The position numbers were made by a program, and so were the translations under genes. A stretch of DNA of 64,000 nt from Mycobacterium sp. MFM001. Lineage in GTDB: Bacteria; Actinomycetota; Actinomycetes; Mycobacteriales; Mycobacteriaceae. Where the stretch lies: assembly GCF_003402475.1 (NCBI RefSeq), contig NZ_BFAB01000013.1, positions 1 through 64,000 on the forward strand. Reading direction: 5' to 3'. Shown piece by piece: positions 34,497 to 42,748 of the stretch (the first letter of the stretch is position 1; every line of letters begins with the position of its first letter). A model generated the notes under the pieces. It saw only the letters and a program-made list of their open reading frames with translations, did no database searches and was not told where the DNA came from.

Positions 34497-34560
34497 ACCG
34501 GGAGCGTTCACAGAATGCCGGTTTCCGCGGCGTGTCGTGTACAAACACGCACGCTCGCGC
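34497..34560. repeat. 64-nt palindromic element, copy B, between convergent genes
   Basis: It aligns with copy A at 17191-17254 over the full length with one single-base indel. Outer arms are CGGGAGCGTTC (34499-34509) and GCACGCTCGCG (34549-34559), with two mismatches, and an inner CGTGT/ACACG pair may add a second stem. It lies 10 bases after the crotonase stop and 11 bases before the TetR stop, so it should terminate both transcripts if it acts as a terminator. Confidence 0.65.
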
Positions 34561-34571
34561 CGGAACGGGGC

Positions 34572-35327
34572 TTAGCGCGTGGCTTTGGGCCGTGCCCGAG
34601 GTTTCCGTTGCCGGGCAGTTGGTTTCGTCCTCTGCTCGATCAGCCGGCCGGCGTGGTCGAGGATGCACTCGAGGCCGTATTCGAAGTTGTTCTCGTCGGG
34701 CGCGCCGATGTGGTAGCCCTTGGCGGTCATCTGAGCCAGCAGGGGCGTGGTTTGAGCGTCGATGACCATGGCGTCGTCGATGGTGCGTGCCCCGTTCTCG
34801 GTCGCCTGGTTTTTTTGGTGCAGACGGTGCAGGACCACCGATCCGCGAACATGCACAGACACCGCGGAGTAGGTGTCGAAGGCCTCCTCCGGAGACAAGC
34901 CCGCCTCGACCAGACCCGCGATCGCCTTCTCGATTTCCTGAACTCCCAGTCTCGCTGCCTTGGGGCTCAGCGCGGACCGGATCAGAATCAGGTCGCACAG
35001 GATCGGGTTGCCCAGAAACGTCTTCCGCATCGAGCGGGCATGGTTGCGCAACGTCTCGCGCCAATCGCTGGCTTCGACATACGGCGTGGCGAACACGTAC
35101 TTGCTCAGCGCGCGGTCCGTCATCGCGTTGAGCAGGTCGTCTTTCTTCCGGAAGTACCAGTAGATGCTGGTGACTCCCACACCGAGGTGCTTGCCGAGCA
35201 GAGGCATGCTCAGGTTGTCGATCGACACCTGCTCGGCGAGTTCGAACGCACCGCTGATGATGTCGTCGGGGTTGATGGACCCGCGTTCGCGTCGCTGACG
35301 CTTTTCGGCAGTCGCTTGCTTTGCCAC
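34572..35327 (-). CDS. TetR family regulator
   Basis: The protein of about 251 residues has an N-terminal helix-turn-helix (SMPLLGKHLGVGVTSIYWYF) and a C-terminal TetR domain with FLGNPILCDLILIRSA and a basic tail. I favour the GTG at 35327 because GGAGGT precedes it by seven bases; ATG 35342 and GTG 35390 are upstream alternatives. A near-palindrome at 35404-35422 lies in its promoter and resembles three other sites in the window, so it may control the ligase, crotonase, amidohydrolase and P450/aldehyde dehydrogenase genes as a regulon. Confidence 0.8.
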   Translation of the reverse strand: MAKQATAEKRQRRERGSINPDDIISGAFELAEQVSIDNLSMPLLGKHLGVGVTSIYWYFRKKDDLLNAMTDRALSKYVFATPYVEASDWRETLRNHARSMRKTFLGNPILCDLILIRSALSPKAARLGVQEIEKAIAGLVEAGLSPEEAFDTYSAVSVHVRGSVVLHRLHQKNQATENGARTIDDAMVIDAQTTPLLAQMTAKGYHIGAPDENNFEYGLECILDHAGRLIEQRTKPTARQRKPRARPKATR

Positions 35328-35403
35328 GAGGGGCACCTCCATGAGATATCTACGCGGGTCCAGTTGACTGCGCCATTGCGGTCTGGTCACCGTTACGGTC
35401 TAC

Positions 35404-35422
35404 TACTGTAATACCTATCGTA
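35404..35422. promoter_or_regulatory. TetR-type operator candidate TACTGTAA-N3-CTATCGTA
   Basis: The left arm is identical to the perfect site at 56361 and the right arm matches five of eight. It lies in the divergent region between the TetR gene and the truncated SDR, 16 bases before the latter, consistent with autoregulation. Confidence 0.5.
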
Positions 35423-35438
35423 GGGGTTTTGGTACTTC

Positions 35439-35711
35439 ATGGACCTCGGGCTGGCAAACGCTACGGCCGTCGTCGTCGGCGGCGGGCGCGTCATGGGACT
35501 GGCCACTGCGCGCTGTCTGGCCGACGACGGCGCCCGGGTGGCGTTGATCTCACGCTCTCGCGCCGATCTTGACCGGGCGGCAGCCGACTTAGCGGGCCGC
35601 GGCAGCCCCGATGCTATCGGATTGACGGCCGATATCACTGACGCCGGCGCGGTCGACGTCGACGGCGGCTCGGACTTCATGCAAGGAGCGGATGGTGGCG
35701 ACGGCTTCTGA
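35439..35711 (+). pseudogene. Truncated SDR: N-terminal Rossmann half only
   Basis: The 90-residue frame starts MDLGLANATAVVVGGGRVMG and continues with CLADDGARVALISRSRADLD and LTADITDAG, a clear SDR beta-alpha-beta unit. It then stops: the NAG, Ser, Tyr and Lys motifs are missing, and the last 20 residues look unrelated. The ribosome site and start of the next gene lie inside the broken end, so a deletion seems to have joined the SDR head to the DHDPS-like gene. A function as a short peptide is unlikely but not excluded. Confidence 0.6.
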
Positions 35712-36702
35712 GGCACGCGCGTGGGCGCGCAGCGCGTTGCGCGGAATCGGCGACTCGCTGTACACGCCGTTTTGCGGCGCCGACGGCGACGACATCGACT
35801 GGGACGCGTATCGGACGCTGGTGCATTACTGCGTCAGCGATCTCGGTCATCCGCTGTTGTGGTGCACCAGTGGTATCGCCGAGTTCTGGTCGTTGACGCT
35901 CGACGAGCGTAAACGCTTGCTGGAGGTGGCGATCGAGGAGGGGCGCGCCGCTAACCCGGACGTCGTCGTACAGGCGTGCACGGCGGCGATGTCGGCCAAG
36001 GACTGCCTGGATTTGACGCTGCATGCCCAGCAGGCCGGTGCCGACATCGCCTACATCCAGACGCCGATGATGGAGACACACGGCGGCGAGGGCGTGCTGC
36101 GATTCTTCAAATACATTGCCAGCCATACGGATATCGCGCTCGGAATGTTCAATTCGCCGTCGTCGGGCTATGTGTTGACCCCCGCCGAAAGCGCTCGCAT
36201 CTACGACGAGGTTCCCGCCGTCTGCGCCACCAAGGAGGGCGCCTTCCGGCCCGCTGCCAGTCGTCTGCTGCACGAACTGGCGTCCGGGCTGGTGCTCTGG
36301 GAATGCGACAAGACCGTCTACCGGGCCGGATGGCTGCGCGACGGGATCGTCTGCCCGGCCCAATTAGGCACCGCCGGCTACCTATTCGAGACGCCGCAGC
36401 GGCGCTTGCTCTCCGAGTACTGGGACTTGATCGTCAACGACAAACTCGTCGAGGCGATGGACTACGGCCGGGAATCCGGTCTGGACCAGTTCGACCTGGA
36501 CCTCGGGTCGTGGTTCACCTGCTATCCGGGGCGGGCCGATTACTTCACCCACTGGGGTGGTGCGTTCAAGTACGCCGCGTCGCTGCTGGGTCTGCCGATC
36601 GGGGACTATCCGCATTCGCGGCCGCCGCAAGCCGAGTTGCCGGCGGAGGCCAAGACCCAGATCGAAAACGCCTACCGGCGGCTGGGATTGGTCGAGGCGT
36701 AA
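35692..36702 (+). CDS. DHDPS/NAL-family aldolase-like lyase
   Basis: The 336-residue TIM-barrel protein has SLYTPFCGADGDDIDWDAY at its start, a GxYxP-like segment replaced by MFNSPSSGY, and ATKEGAF, where the Lys aligns with the Schiff-base Lys of dihydrodipicolinate synthase and N-acetylneuraminate lyase. It should catalyse a pyruvate- or keto-acid-dependent aldol cleavage or condensation. Use in catabolism, not lysine synthesis, is suggested by its neighbours. AAGGAG precedes the ATG. It overlaps the truncated SDR by 20 bases. Confidence 0.8.
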   Translation: MVATASEARAWARSALRGIGDSLYTPFCGADGDDIDWDAYRTLVHYCVSDLGHPLLWCTSGIAEFWSLTLDERKRLLEVAIEEGRAANPDVVVQACTAAMSAKDCLDLTLHAQQAGADIAYIQTPMMETHGGEGVLRFFKYIASHTDIALGMFNSPSSGYVLTPAESARIYDEVPAVCATKEGAFRPAASRLLHELASGLVLWECDKTVYRAGWLRDGIVCPAQLGTAGYLFETPQRRLLSEYWDLIVNDKLVEAMDYGRESGLDQFDLDLGSWFTCYPGRADYFTHWGGAFKYAASLLGLPIGDYPHSRPPQAELPAEAKTQIENAYRRLGLVEA

Positions 36703-36708
36703 GCCGAC

Positions 36709-37050
36709 TCAATTCTCATCGGCGATCAGCCGTTCGAGAAGTTCGACGATGTGTTGCTGGCCAGCGGCCGCCACGTCGAGCTTGCCGTGGATTTCACCGA
36801 TATGGCCCTGCAGGTCGGTGACATGCCCCCGCAGGTCGGTGATGTCTTCGCGCACGGCATTGAAGCTGGCCGTGGTGGCTCGACGGAAGTCGCGCAGCTC
36901 GTCGCGAAATTCGGTGACGTCGCGGTCGGCCGCGCCGGCGAGGACATGCGCCGCAGCGGCGTCTTGTTCGCTTGCCCGAACCCGCTCGCTGAGTTGGTGC
37001 ACCTGCGACTCCAAATTGGTCACGCGAGCTTCCAGGTTGTCGGGCGACAT
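36709..37050 (-). CDS. Small coiled-coil protein of unknown function
   Basis: The 113-residue protein is almost wholly heptad-patterned (LEARVTNLESQVHQLSERVR near the N-terminus, then ITDLRGHVTDLQGHIGEIHG), acidic and without Cys or membrane segments. It should form an elongated coiled-coil oligomer. I do not recognise a specific family. It lies on the opposite strand between the DHDPS-like gene and the crotonase operon, six bases from the former's stop. Confidence 0.65.
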   Translation of the reverse strand: MSPDNLEARVTNLESQVHQLSERVRASEQDAAAAHVLAGAADRDVTEFRDELRDFRRATTASFNAVREDITDLRGHVTDLQGHIGEIHGKLDVAAAGQQHIVELLERLIADEN

Positions 37051-37170
37051 GGTCGTCAGCTTACCGAGTTCGCGTCGCGCTGCCAGTCAGTCGGCCAGCC
37101 CCACCAAATCCGACTTCTGACCAGCAATTGACGGCGTAGCCGGCGCCGGCCGTCACTTGCAAGGTCCCGC

Positions 37171-37189
37171 TATCGAAAGGTATACAGTA
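37171..37189. promoter_or_regulatory. TetR-type operator candidate TATCGAAA-N3-ATACAGTA
   Basis: The site matches the perfect palindrome at 56361 in 12 of 16 arm positions, with the right arm strongest. It lies 42 bases before the GTG of the crotonase gene at 37232, the head of a six-gene operon, where a repressor would cover the promoter. Confidence 0.4.
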
Positions 37190-37231
37190 TGAGTCATAGC
37201 TTTCAGTCGGACAGCCGCCAGGAGCGTCATT

Positions 37232-38053
37232 GTGAGCACACCTGACCATGACGCGGTGCTGTACGAAACGACGCCGACCGGCGTCGCGGTCCTGACGCTG
37301 AACCGCCCGGACCGGCTGAACACCTGGGGTGGTGACATCGCGACCGCTTACTACGCCGGTCTCGATCGCGCCGAGGCCGACTCGGACGTTCGAGTGATCG
37401 TGGTGACCGGTCGCGGCAAGGCATTCTGTGCAGGCGCCAATCTGGGGTCGACGGCGACGGTGGGCGAGTCGCTGGGGAACGGCGAGCGGCGCGATCTGTC
37501 GGAGTTGGTCGGGGAGCGGCAACCGTACTACCTCACCACGCTGAGCAAGCCGGTGATTGCGGCCGTCAACGGATCCTGCGTCGGCATCGGCCTCACTCAG
37601 GCACTGATGTGTGACGTCCGATTCGCTGCTGCCGGAGCAAAATTCGCCGCATCGTTCGCACGCCGCGGGCTGATCGCCGAGTACGGCGTCTCGTGGATAC
37701 TGCCGCGGCTCACCGGCTGGGCCGTCGCGCTCGACCTGTTGCTGAGCGGCCGGACGTTCCTTTCCGAGGAGGCCGCCGAGTTGGGTCTGGTCAAGGAAGT
37801 CGTCGCACCGGAAAACCTGATGCGGCGCACGATGGATTACGCCGAAGACATCGCCGCGAACTGCTCGCCGGCATCGATGGCCGTCATCAAGCGGCAGGCC
37901 TACGGTGATGCCATGCGCGACGTCGCCGAGGCCAGCGCCCGAGCCGAAACCCTTCTGCAGGAATCGCTGCAGCGGCCCGATGTCATCGAAGGAATCACAA
38001 GCTTCCTCCAGAAGCGGAGCCCCAATTTTCCCGGGCTGAAAGGATCATCATGA
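37232..38053 (+). CDS. Enoyl-CoA hydratase/isomerase (crotonase) family protein
   Basis: The 273-residue product has LTLNRPDRLNTWGGDI, FCAGANLGS and GSCVGIGLTQALMCD. The Glu normally in GGGxE is Thr, while AEYGVSWILPRLTG contains an acidic residue placed as in some enoyl-CoA isomerases. The GTG at 37232 follows CAGGAG. It begins an operon with two amidohydrolases, an acyl-CoA ligase and two acyl-CoA dehydrogenase subunits, with start-stop overlaps throughout, and its end overlaps the next gene by ATGA. Confidence 0.88.
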   Translation: MSTPDHDAVLYETTPTGVAVLTLNRPDRLNTWGGDIATAYYAGLDRAEADSDVRVIVVTGRGKAFCAGANLGSTATVGESLGNGERRDLSELVGERQPYYLTTLSKPVIAAVNGSCVGIGLTQALMCDVRFAAAGAKFAASFARRGLIAEYGVSWILPRLTGWAVALDLLLSGRTFLSEEAAELGLVKEVVAPENLMRRTMDYAEDIAANCSPASMAVIKRQAYGDAMRDVAEASARAETLLQESLQRPDVIEGITSFLQKRSPNFPGLKGSS

Positions 38054-39252
38054 CGAACTTGGGCTATCAGGCGATCGACGTCGACAACCATTACTACGAG
38101 CCGCTGGACGCGTTTACCCGCCACTTGGACAAGAAGTTCAAACGCCGCGGCGTGCAGATGCTCAGCGACGGCAAGCGCACCTGGGCAGTGATCGGCGACC
38201 GCGTCAACCACTTCATCCCCAACCCCACCTTCGACCCGATCATCGTGCCGGGGTGCCTGGACTTGTTGTTCCGCGGCGAAATTCCCGAAGGCGTGGACCC
38301 GGCATCGCTGATGAAGGTCGAGCGGTTGGCGGATCACCCCGAGTACCAAAACCGCGACGCGCGCATCCGGGTGATGGACACCCAGGGCATCGAAACCGTC
38401 TTCATGCTGCCGACATTCGCGTGCGGCGTCGAGGAGGCGCTCAAGCACGACATCGAGGCGACGATGGCGTCGGTGCACGCATTCAACCTGTGGCTCGACG
38501 AGGACTGGGGATTCGACCGGCCCGACCACCGAATCATTGCGGCGCCGATCATCTCACTCGCCGACCCGGCCCAGGCGCTCGACGAGGTCGAGTTCGTGTT
38601 GTCACGCGGCGCCAAGCTGGTGCTGGTCCGGCCGGCGCCGGTGCCCGGCGAGGTCAAACCGCGATCGCTGGGCGACCGCACCCACGACCCGGTGTGGGCC
38701 CGGCTCGCCGAGGCCGGGGTGCCGGTCGGATTTCATTTGAGCGACAGCGGATATCTGCACATCGCCGCGATGTGGGGCGGCAAGTCCACGTTCGAGGGCT
38801 TCGGCGCCAAGGATCCGCTGGACACCGTGCTCCTCGACGACCGCGCCATCCACGACACGATGGCCTCGATGATCGTGCACGGTGTCTTCACCCGCCACCC
38901 GAAGCTGAAGGTGGTCAGTATCGAAAACGGTTCGTACTTCGTCTACCGCCTGATCAAGCGGCTGAAGAAGGCGGCCAACAACTATCCGCAACTGTTCCCC
39001 GAGGATCCGGTGGAGCAGCTGAAGAACAACGTGTGGATCGCCCCGTACTACGAAGACGACCTGCCGGACTTGGCCGAGGTCATCGGCGTCGACAGGATCC
39101 TGTTCGGGTCGGACTGGCCGCACGGCGAAGGCCTGGAGAACCCGGTCGCGTTCACCGAGGAACTCAAGGGCTTCAGCGAAACCGATATCCGAAAGATCAT
39201 GCGCGACAACGCATTGGATCTGCTCGGACTCAAGGTGGGATCGGCGGCCTAG
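38050..39252 (+). CDS. Amidohydrolase-2 family metal-dependent hydrolase or decarboxylase
   Basis: The 400-residue protein starts with DVDNHYYEP, a variant of the DxHxH metal motif, and has GVPVGFHLSD, SMIVHGVFTRHPKLKVVSIENG and the late FGSDWPHGEG with the catalytic Asp. It resembles mycobacterial amidohydrolases beside steroid or aromatic pathway genes. Second His of the DxHxH motif is Tyr-Tyr, which may change metal binding. Members hydrolyse or decarboxylate ring acids. A second, diverged amidohydrolase lies downstream. Confidence 0.82.
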   Translation: MTNLGYQAIDVDNHYYEPLDAFTRHLDKKFKRRGVQMLSDGKRTWAVIGDRVNHFIPNPTFDPIIVPGCLDLLFRGEIPEGVDPASLMKVERLADHPEYQNRDARIRVMDTQGIETVFMLPTFACGVEEALKHDIEATMASVHAFNLWLDEDWGFDRPDHRIIAAPIISLADPAQALDEVEFVLSRGAKLVLVRPAPVPGEVKPRSLGDRTHDPVWARLAEAGVPVGFHLSDSGYLHIAAMWGGKSTFEGFGAKDPLDTVLLDDRAIHDTMASMIVHGVFTRHPKLKVVSIENGSYFVYRLIKRLKKAANNYPQLFPEDPVEQLKNNVWIAPYYEDDLPDLAEVIGVDRILFGSDWPHGEGLENPVAFTEELKGFSETDIRKIMRDNALDLLGLKVGSAA

Positions 39253-40871
39253 TGCCCGAGTGGACCATCGGCGCGGTTCTCGACGCGATCGCCGACGTCA
39301 TTCCGGATCGGACGATGACCGTGTGCGGCGACCGCCGCAGCACCTTCGCGGAGTCCGCGGACCGGACCCGCAGGCTGGCAAACTTCCTCGCGGGCAACGG
39401 GTTCGGTGTACACCGCGAGCGCAATAGCCTGGAGCGCTGGGAGTGCGGCCAGGACCGGGTTGCACTGGTCATGCACAACGACCTCTACCCCGACATGGTG
39501 GTCGGGTGCCTGAAGGCGCGCACCGTTCCGGTGAACGTCAACTACAACTACACGCCGCGTGAAGTCGAGGAACTGTTCGACTACATCCGGCCGCGGGCGG
39601 TCGTCTATCACCGGTCGTTGGGCGCGAAGTTCGCCGCGGTGTTCAGTAGTGCCGATCTGTTGGTGTCCGTAGACGACGGAAGTCTCGCGCCCGAATTGCC
39701 CGGCGCTGTCTCGCTGGATGACGCACTGGCGCGAGGGGATACCGACCAGCCCGTGACGCCGTCGCCGGACGACGTGCTGATGATTTGCACCGGAGGCACC
39801 ACCGGTCGCCCGAAGGGCGTGCTGTGGCGCCAATCCGACATCTACGTGTCCTCGATGGTCGGCGCCGACCATGAGTCCGCCGCGGAGATCCACGACAAGG
39901 TACGCGGGCCGACCGGTGCGCCGTGGTTTGCGGTGTCCCCGCTGATGCATGCCGCCGGGATGTGGACGGCGTTTTCGGCCATCCTGCACGGCACGACGGT
40001 GGTGCTCTACGACACCGGCACGAAGCTCGACCCGAAGGCGGTGTGGCAGACCGCCGAGCGCGAGAAGGTCGGCCTGATGACGATGGTCGGCGACGCCTAT
40101 GCCGCACCATTGGTCGAAGAACTGCAGCGGGGCTCCTACGACCTGTCCTCGCTGTACGCAATCGGCACCGGCGGTGCCGCAACCAACCCCAAATACCAAC
40201 GGGCACTGCTGGAATTGCTGCCACAGATCACACTGATCAACGGGTACGGCTCGTCGGAAACCGGCAACATGGGCTTCGGGCACAGTCGGTGCGATACGCG
40301 AACCGAGACGTTCACGCTTCGCGAGGGCGGATTGATCCTGTCCGAGGATTGCACTCGATTCCTGCAGCCCGGCGAACAGGAGGTCGGCTGGGTGGCCCGC
40401 GCCGGCCGGATTCCACTCGGCTACTTCAACGACCCGGAAGCCACTCGCCGAACATTTCCCGAGGTCGAAGGACGGCGGGTGGTGATCTCCGGAGACCGGG
40501 CCCAATTCGACGACGACGGCACACTGCGGTTGTTCGGCCGTGATTCGTTGGTGGTCAACACCGGTGGCGAAAAGGTGTTCGTCGAAGAGGTGGAAGAAAT
40601 TCTGCGGGCGCACCCGGCTGTCGCCGACGCCTTAGTGGTGGGCCGGCCGAGCGAGCGCTGGGGTGAAGAACTCGTCGCGCTCGTCGCATTGCGGAATGGC
40701 GCCAGCGCGGACCGTGACCCGCTGCATGCACATTGCACGGGGCAGCTGGCGCGGTTCAAGGCGCCCAAGGAGTTCATCTTTGTCGAGCAGGTTCGTCGGC
40801 TGGGCAACGGCAAACCTGATTACCGGTGGGCGAAACGTCAAGTGAAAGAAAAGGCGCCGATGTCGACATGA
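39252..40871 (+). CDS. AMP-forming acyl-CoA ligase (FadD19-like)
   Basis: The 539-residue protein has CTGGTTGRPKGVLWRQSDIY, GYGSSETG, RIPLGYFNDPE and the catalytic Lys in NGKPDYRWAK. The CTGGTTGRPKGVLWRQ form is typical of the FadD19/FadD3-type sterol-side-chain ligases of actinobacteria and is shared with the partial ligase at the right end of the window. GTG at 39252 uses the last base of the upstream TAG stop. It activates the pathway acid before dehydrogenation by the paired dehydrogenases downstream. Confidence 0.88.
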   Translation: MPEWTIGAVLDAIADVIPDRTMTVCGDRRSTFAESADRTRRLANFLAGNGFGVHRERNSLERWECGQDRVALVMHNDLYPDMVVGCLKARTVPVNVNYNYTPREVEELFDYIRPRAVVYHRSLGAKFAAVFSSADLLVSVDDGSLAPELPGAVSLDDALARGDTDQPVTPSPDDVLMICTGGTTGRPKGVLWRQSDIYVSSMVGADHESAAEIHDKVRGPTGAPWFAVSPLMHAAGMWTAFSAILHGTTVVLYDTGTKLDPKAVWQTAEREKVGLMTMVGDAYAAPLVEELQRGSYDLSSLYAIGTGGAATNPKYQRALLELLPQITLINGYGSSETGNMGFGHSRCDTRTETFTLREGGLILSEDCTRFLQPGEQEVGWVARAGRIPLGYFNDPEATRRTFPEVEGRRVVISGDRAQFDDDGTLRLFGRDSLVVNTGGEKVFVEEVEEILRAHPAVADALVVGRPSERWGEELVALVALRNGASADRDPLHAHCTGQLARFKAPKEFIFVEQVRRLGNGKPDYRWAKRQVKEKAPMST

Positions 40872-41701
40872 AAGCGATCGATTGTCTGGTCAACGTGCAC
40901 TTCGGCGAAACCGAGAAGCAGCCGAGCTGGATGCTGAAGGTTCGCGACGACTACTTCAAGGGCCCGAAGTCGATGTTCGAACCGGTCGAGCTGGCCGAGC
41001 TGCTCGACGAGATGGACGAACAGGGCGTGCAGAAGGCCATCCTGATGGACTCGCTGGCCAACCCCTCGGTGACGGCACGCAAATTCGTTGCAGCCCAGCC
41101 GGATCGGTTCGCGCTGGCGATGGGCGGTGTCAACCTGTTGCGTCCGGTCAAGCCGCTGCGGGAATTGACCGCAGTCGTCGAGGATCTGCCGGTCGCCTAC
41201 GCGGTCGTGGGACCCAGCTTCTGGGGCGACGGGCAGTACCCGCCCAGCGACGCCGTCTACTATCCGCTCTACGCCAAGTGCGCCGAACTGGATCTACCGC
41301 TGTGCATCAACACCGGAATTCCCGGTCCGCCGATCCCCGGTGAGGTGCAGCATCCCATGCATCTCGACCGGGTGTGCGTGCGCTTTCCGGAGCTTCGGCT
41401 CTGCATGATCCACGGCGCCGACCCATGGTGGGACGTGGCCATCCGACTGCTGATCAAGTACCGCAACCTGCGGCTGATGACGTCGGCGTGGTCGCCGAAG
41501 CGCCTACCGGAAAGCCTGCTGCATTACATGCGCACCCGCGGTCAGCACAAAGTGATCTTCGCATCGGACTGGCCGGTGCTGCCGATGCGCCGCGTTGTGC
41601 CGGAAGCGCGGGCGTTGGATTTGCCCGCCGAGGTGCTCGACAACTATCTGTACAACAACGCTCAGGAGTTCTTCTTCGGCGACCGGGAACAGGAGCAGTG
41701 A
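40868..41701 (+). CDS. Amidohydrolase-2 family protein, shorter form
   Basis: The 277-residue protein shows LCMIHGADPWWDVAIRLL, and FASDWPVLPMRRV with the conserved Asp and Pro. The N-terminal metal motif is reduced to DCLVNVHFG, so fewer metal ligands are present than in the partner gene. The pair may form a complex, or this one may be a noncanonical decarboxylase or hydrolase. ATG overlaps the ligase stop (ATGA). Confidence 0.78.
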   Translation: MKAIDCLVNVHFGETEKQPSWMLKVRDDYFKGPKSMFEPVELAELLDEMDEQGVQKAILMDSLANPSVTARKFVAAQPDRFALAMGGVNLLRPVKPLRELTAVVEDLPVAYAVVGPSFWGDGQYPPSDAVYYPLYAKCAELDLPLCINTGIPGPPIPGEVQHPMHLDRVCVRFPELRLCMIHGADPWWDVAIRLLIKYRNLRLMTSAWSPKRLPESLLHYMRTRGQHKVIFASDWPVLPMRRVVPEARALDLPAEVLDNYLYNNAQEFFFGDREQEQ

Positions 41702-41703
41702 CG

Positions 41704-42738
41704 ATGGACCGCTTCGAGCTGCGCAGGCTGGACTACAGCCTCACCGAGGATCACGAGGCGTTGCAGGCCGCCTATCGAGATTTCTTCAAGACCCGCTGTC
41801 CGATCGAGACCGTCCGCGCCGCAGAGGAATCCGGCTTCGACAAGAACCTGTGGGAGCGGCTGTGCGCGATGGGGGTCACGACGATGGCCCTACCGGAGTC
41901 CGCGGGCGGCGACGGGGCGACGCTGGTCGACCTCACCCTGGTGGCCGAAGAGATCGGCCGTTCGCTGGCGCCGGTGCCCTGGATCGACCACGTGTGCGCC
42001 GCCCGGTTGCTCGCGCGGCTGGGGGCGGTGGATGGCGACGTCGTCAGCGGCAAGCAGCTCGCGGCGCTGGACGCGCAAATCGACAGCGGCGCAGGACCCA
42101 GGCTGATCCCGACCGGGTCGATCGCGGACCACGTGATCGTGCGCGACGGCGACCAAGTTGTGCGCCTGACGTTCGCCACCCGCCCGGCGAAGGTCGACAA
42201 TATCGGCCGGCAGCCGATGGCGTGGGTCGATCCGGCCGCTGCCGACACCCGCACGGTGTTGGCCAGTGGCGGCGATGCAGTGGCGAATTACGGTCGCGCA
42301 CTGGACGAGTGGCGGCTCTTGATCGCGGCCGCGTTGGTTGGGCTTGTCGACGAGACGATGACCATCGCCGCAGAATTCGCTAAATCCCGTTACACGCTGG
42401 GAGTGCCGATCTCTACCCTGCAGGCCATCTCCCATCCGCTGGCGAACATGGCGATCACCGTGCAGGGCGGTCGCAACCTGGCCCGCCGCGCCGCCTGGTT
42501 TTTGGACAACGAACCCGACGAGCGGCCCGAGTTGGCGCCGTCGGCGTTCGTCTTCATGGCCGAGGAGGCCGCCAAGGCGGCAACCATGGCGGTGCACATC
42601 CAGGGCGGCCTGGGCGTTTCGGCCGAGGCCGCCGCGACGGCGTATCTGGTGCGGGCCAGGGGATGGCCGCTGGCGGGCGGAGACCCCGGCGCCAGCGCCC
42701 GGCGCATCGCCGAAATCGTTGCGGCACGCGAAGTCTAG
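41704..42738 (+). CDS. Acyl-CoA dehydrogenase, non-catalytic-type subunit
   Basis: The 344-residue protein keeps the N-terminal and FAD-region helices (LPESAGGDGATLVDLTLVAE, IQGGLGVSAEAA) but lacks the EGTSE-type C-terminus with the catalytic Glu. It is shorter than its partner. Together with the next gene it has the layout of the mycobacterial alpha2beta2 acyl-CoA dehydrogenases (ChsE1-ChsE2 type) in steroid side-chain degradation, where each half-site is incomplete. It lies 10 bases before the partner. Confidence 0.82.
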   Translation: MDRFELRRLDYSLTEDHEALQAAYRDFFKTRCPIETVRAAEESGFDKNLWERLCAMGVTTMALPESAGGDGATLVDLTLVAEEIGRSLAPVPWIDHVCAARLLARLGAVDGDVVSGKQLAALDAQIDSGAGPRLIPTGSIADHVIVRDGDQVVRLTFATRPAKVDNIGRQPMAWVDPAAADTRTVLASGGDAVANYGRALDEWRLLIAAALVGLVDETMTIAAEFAKSRYTLGVPISTLQAISHPLANMAITVQGGRNLARRAAWFLDNEPDERPELAPSAFVFMAEEAAKAATMAVHIQGGLGVSAEAAATAYLVRARGWPLAGGDPGASARRIAEIVAAREV

Positions 42739-42748
42739 GAGCAAAGCG

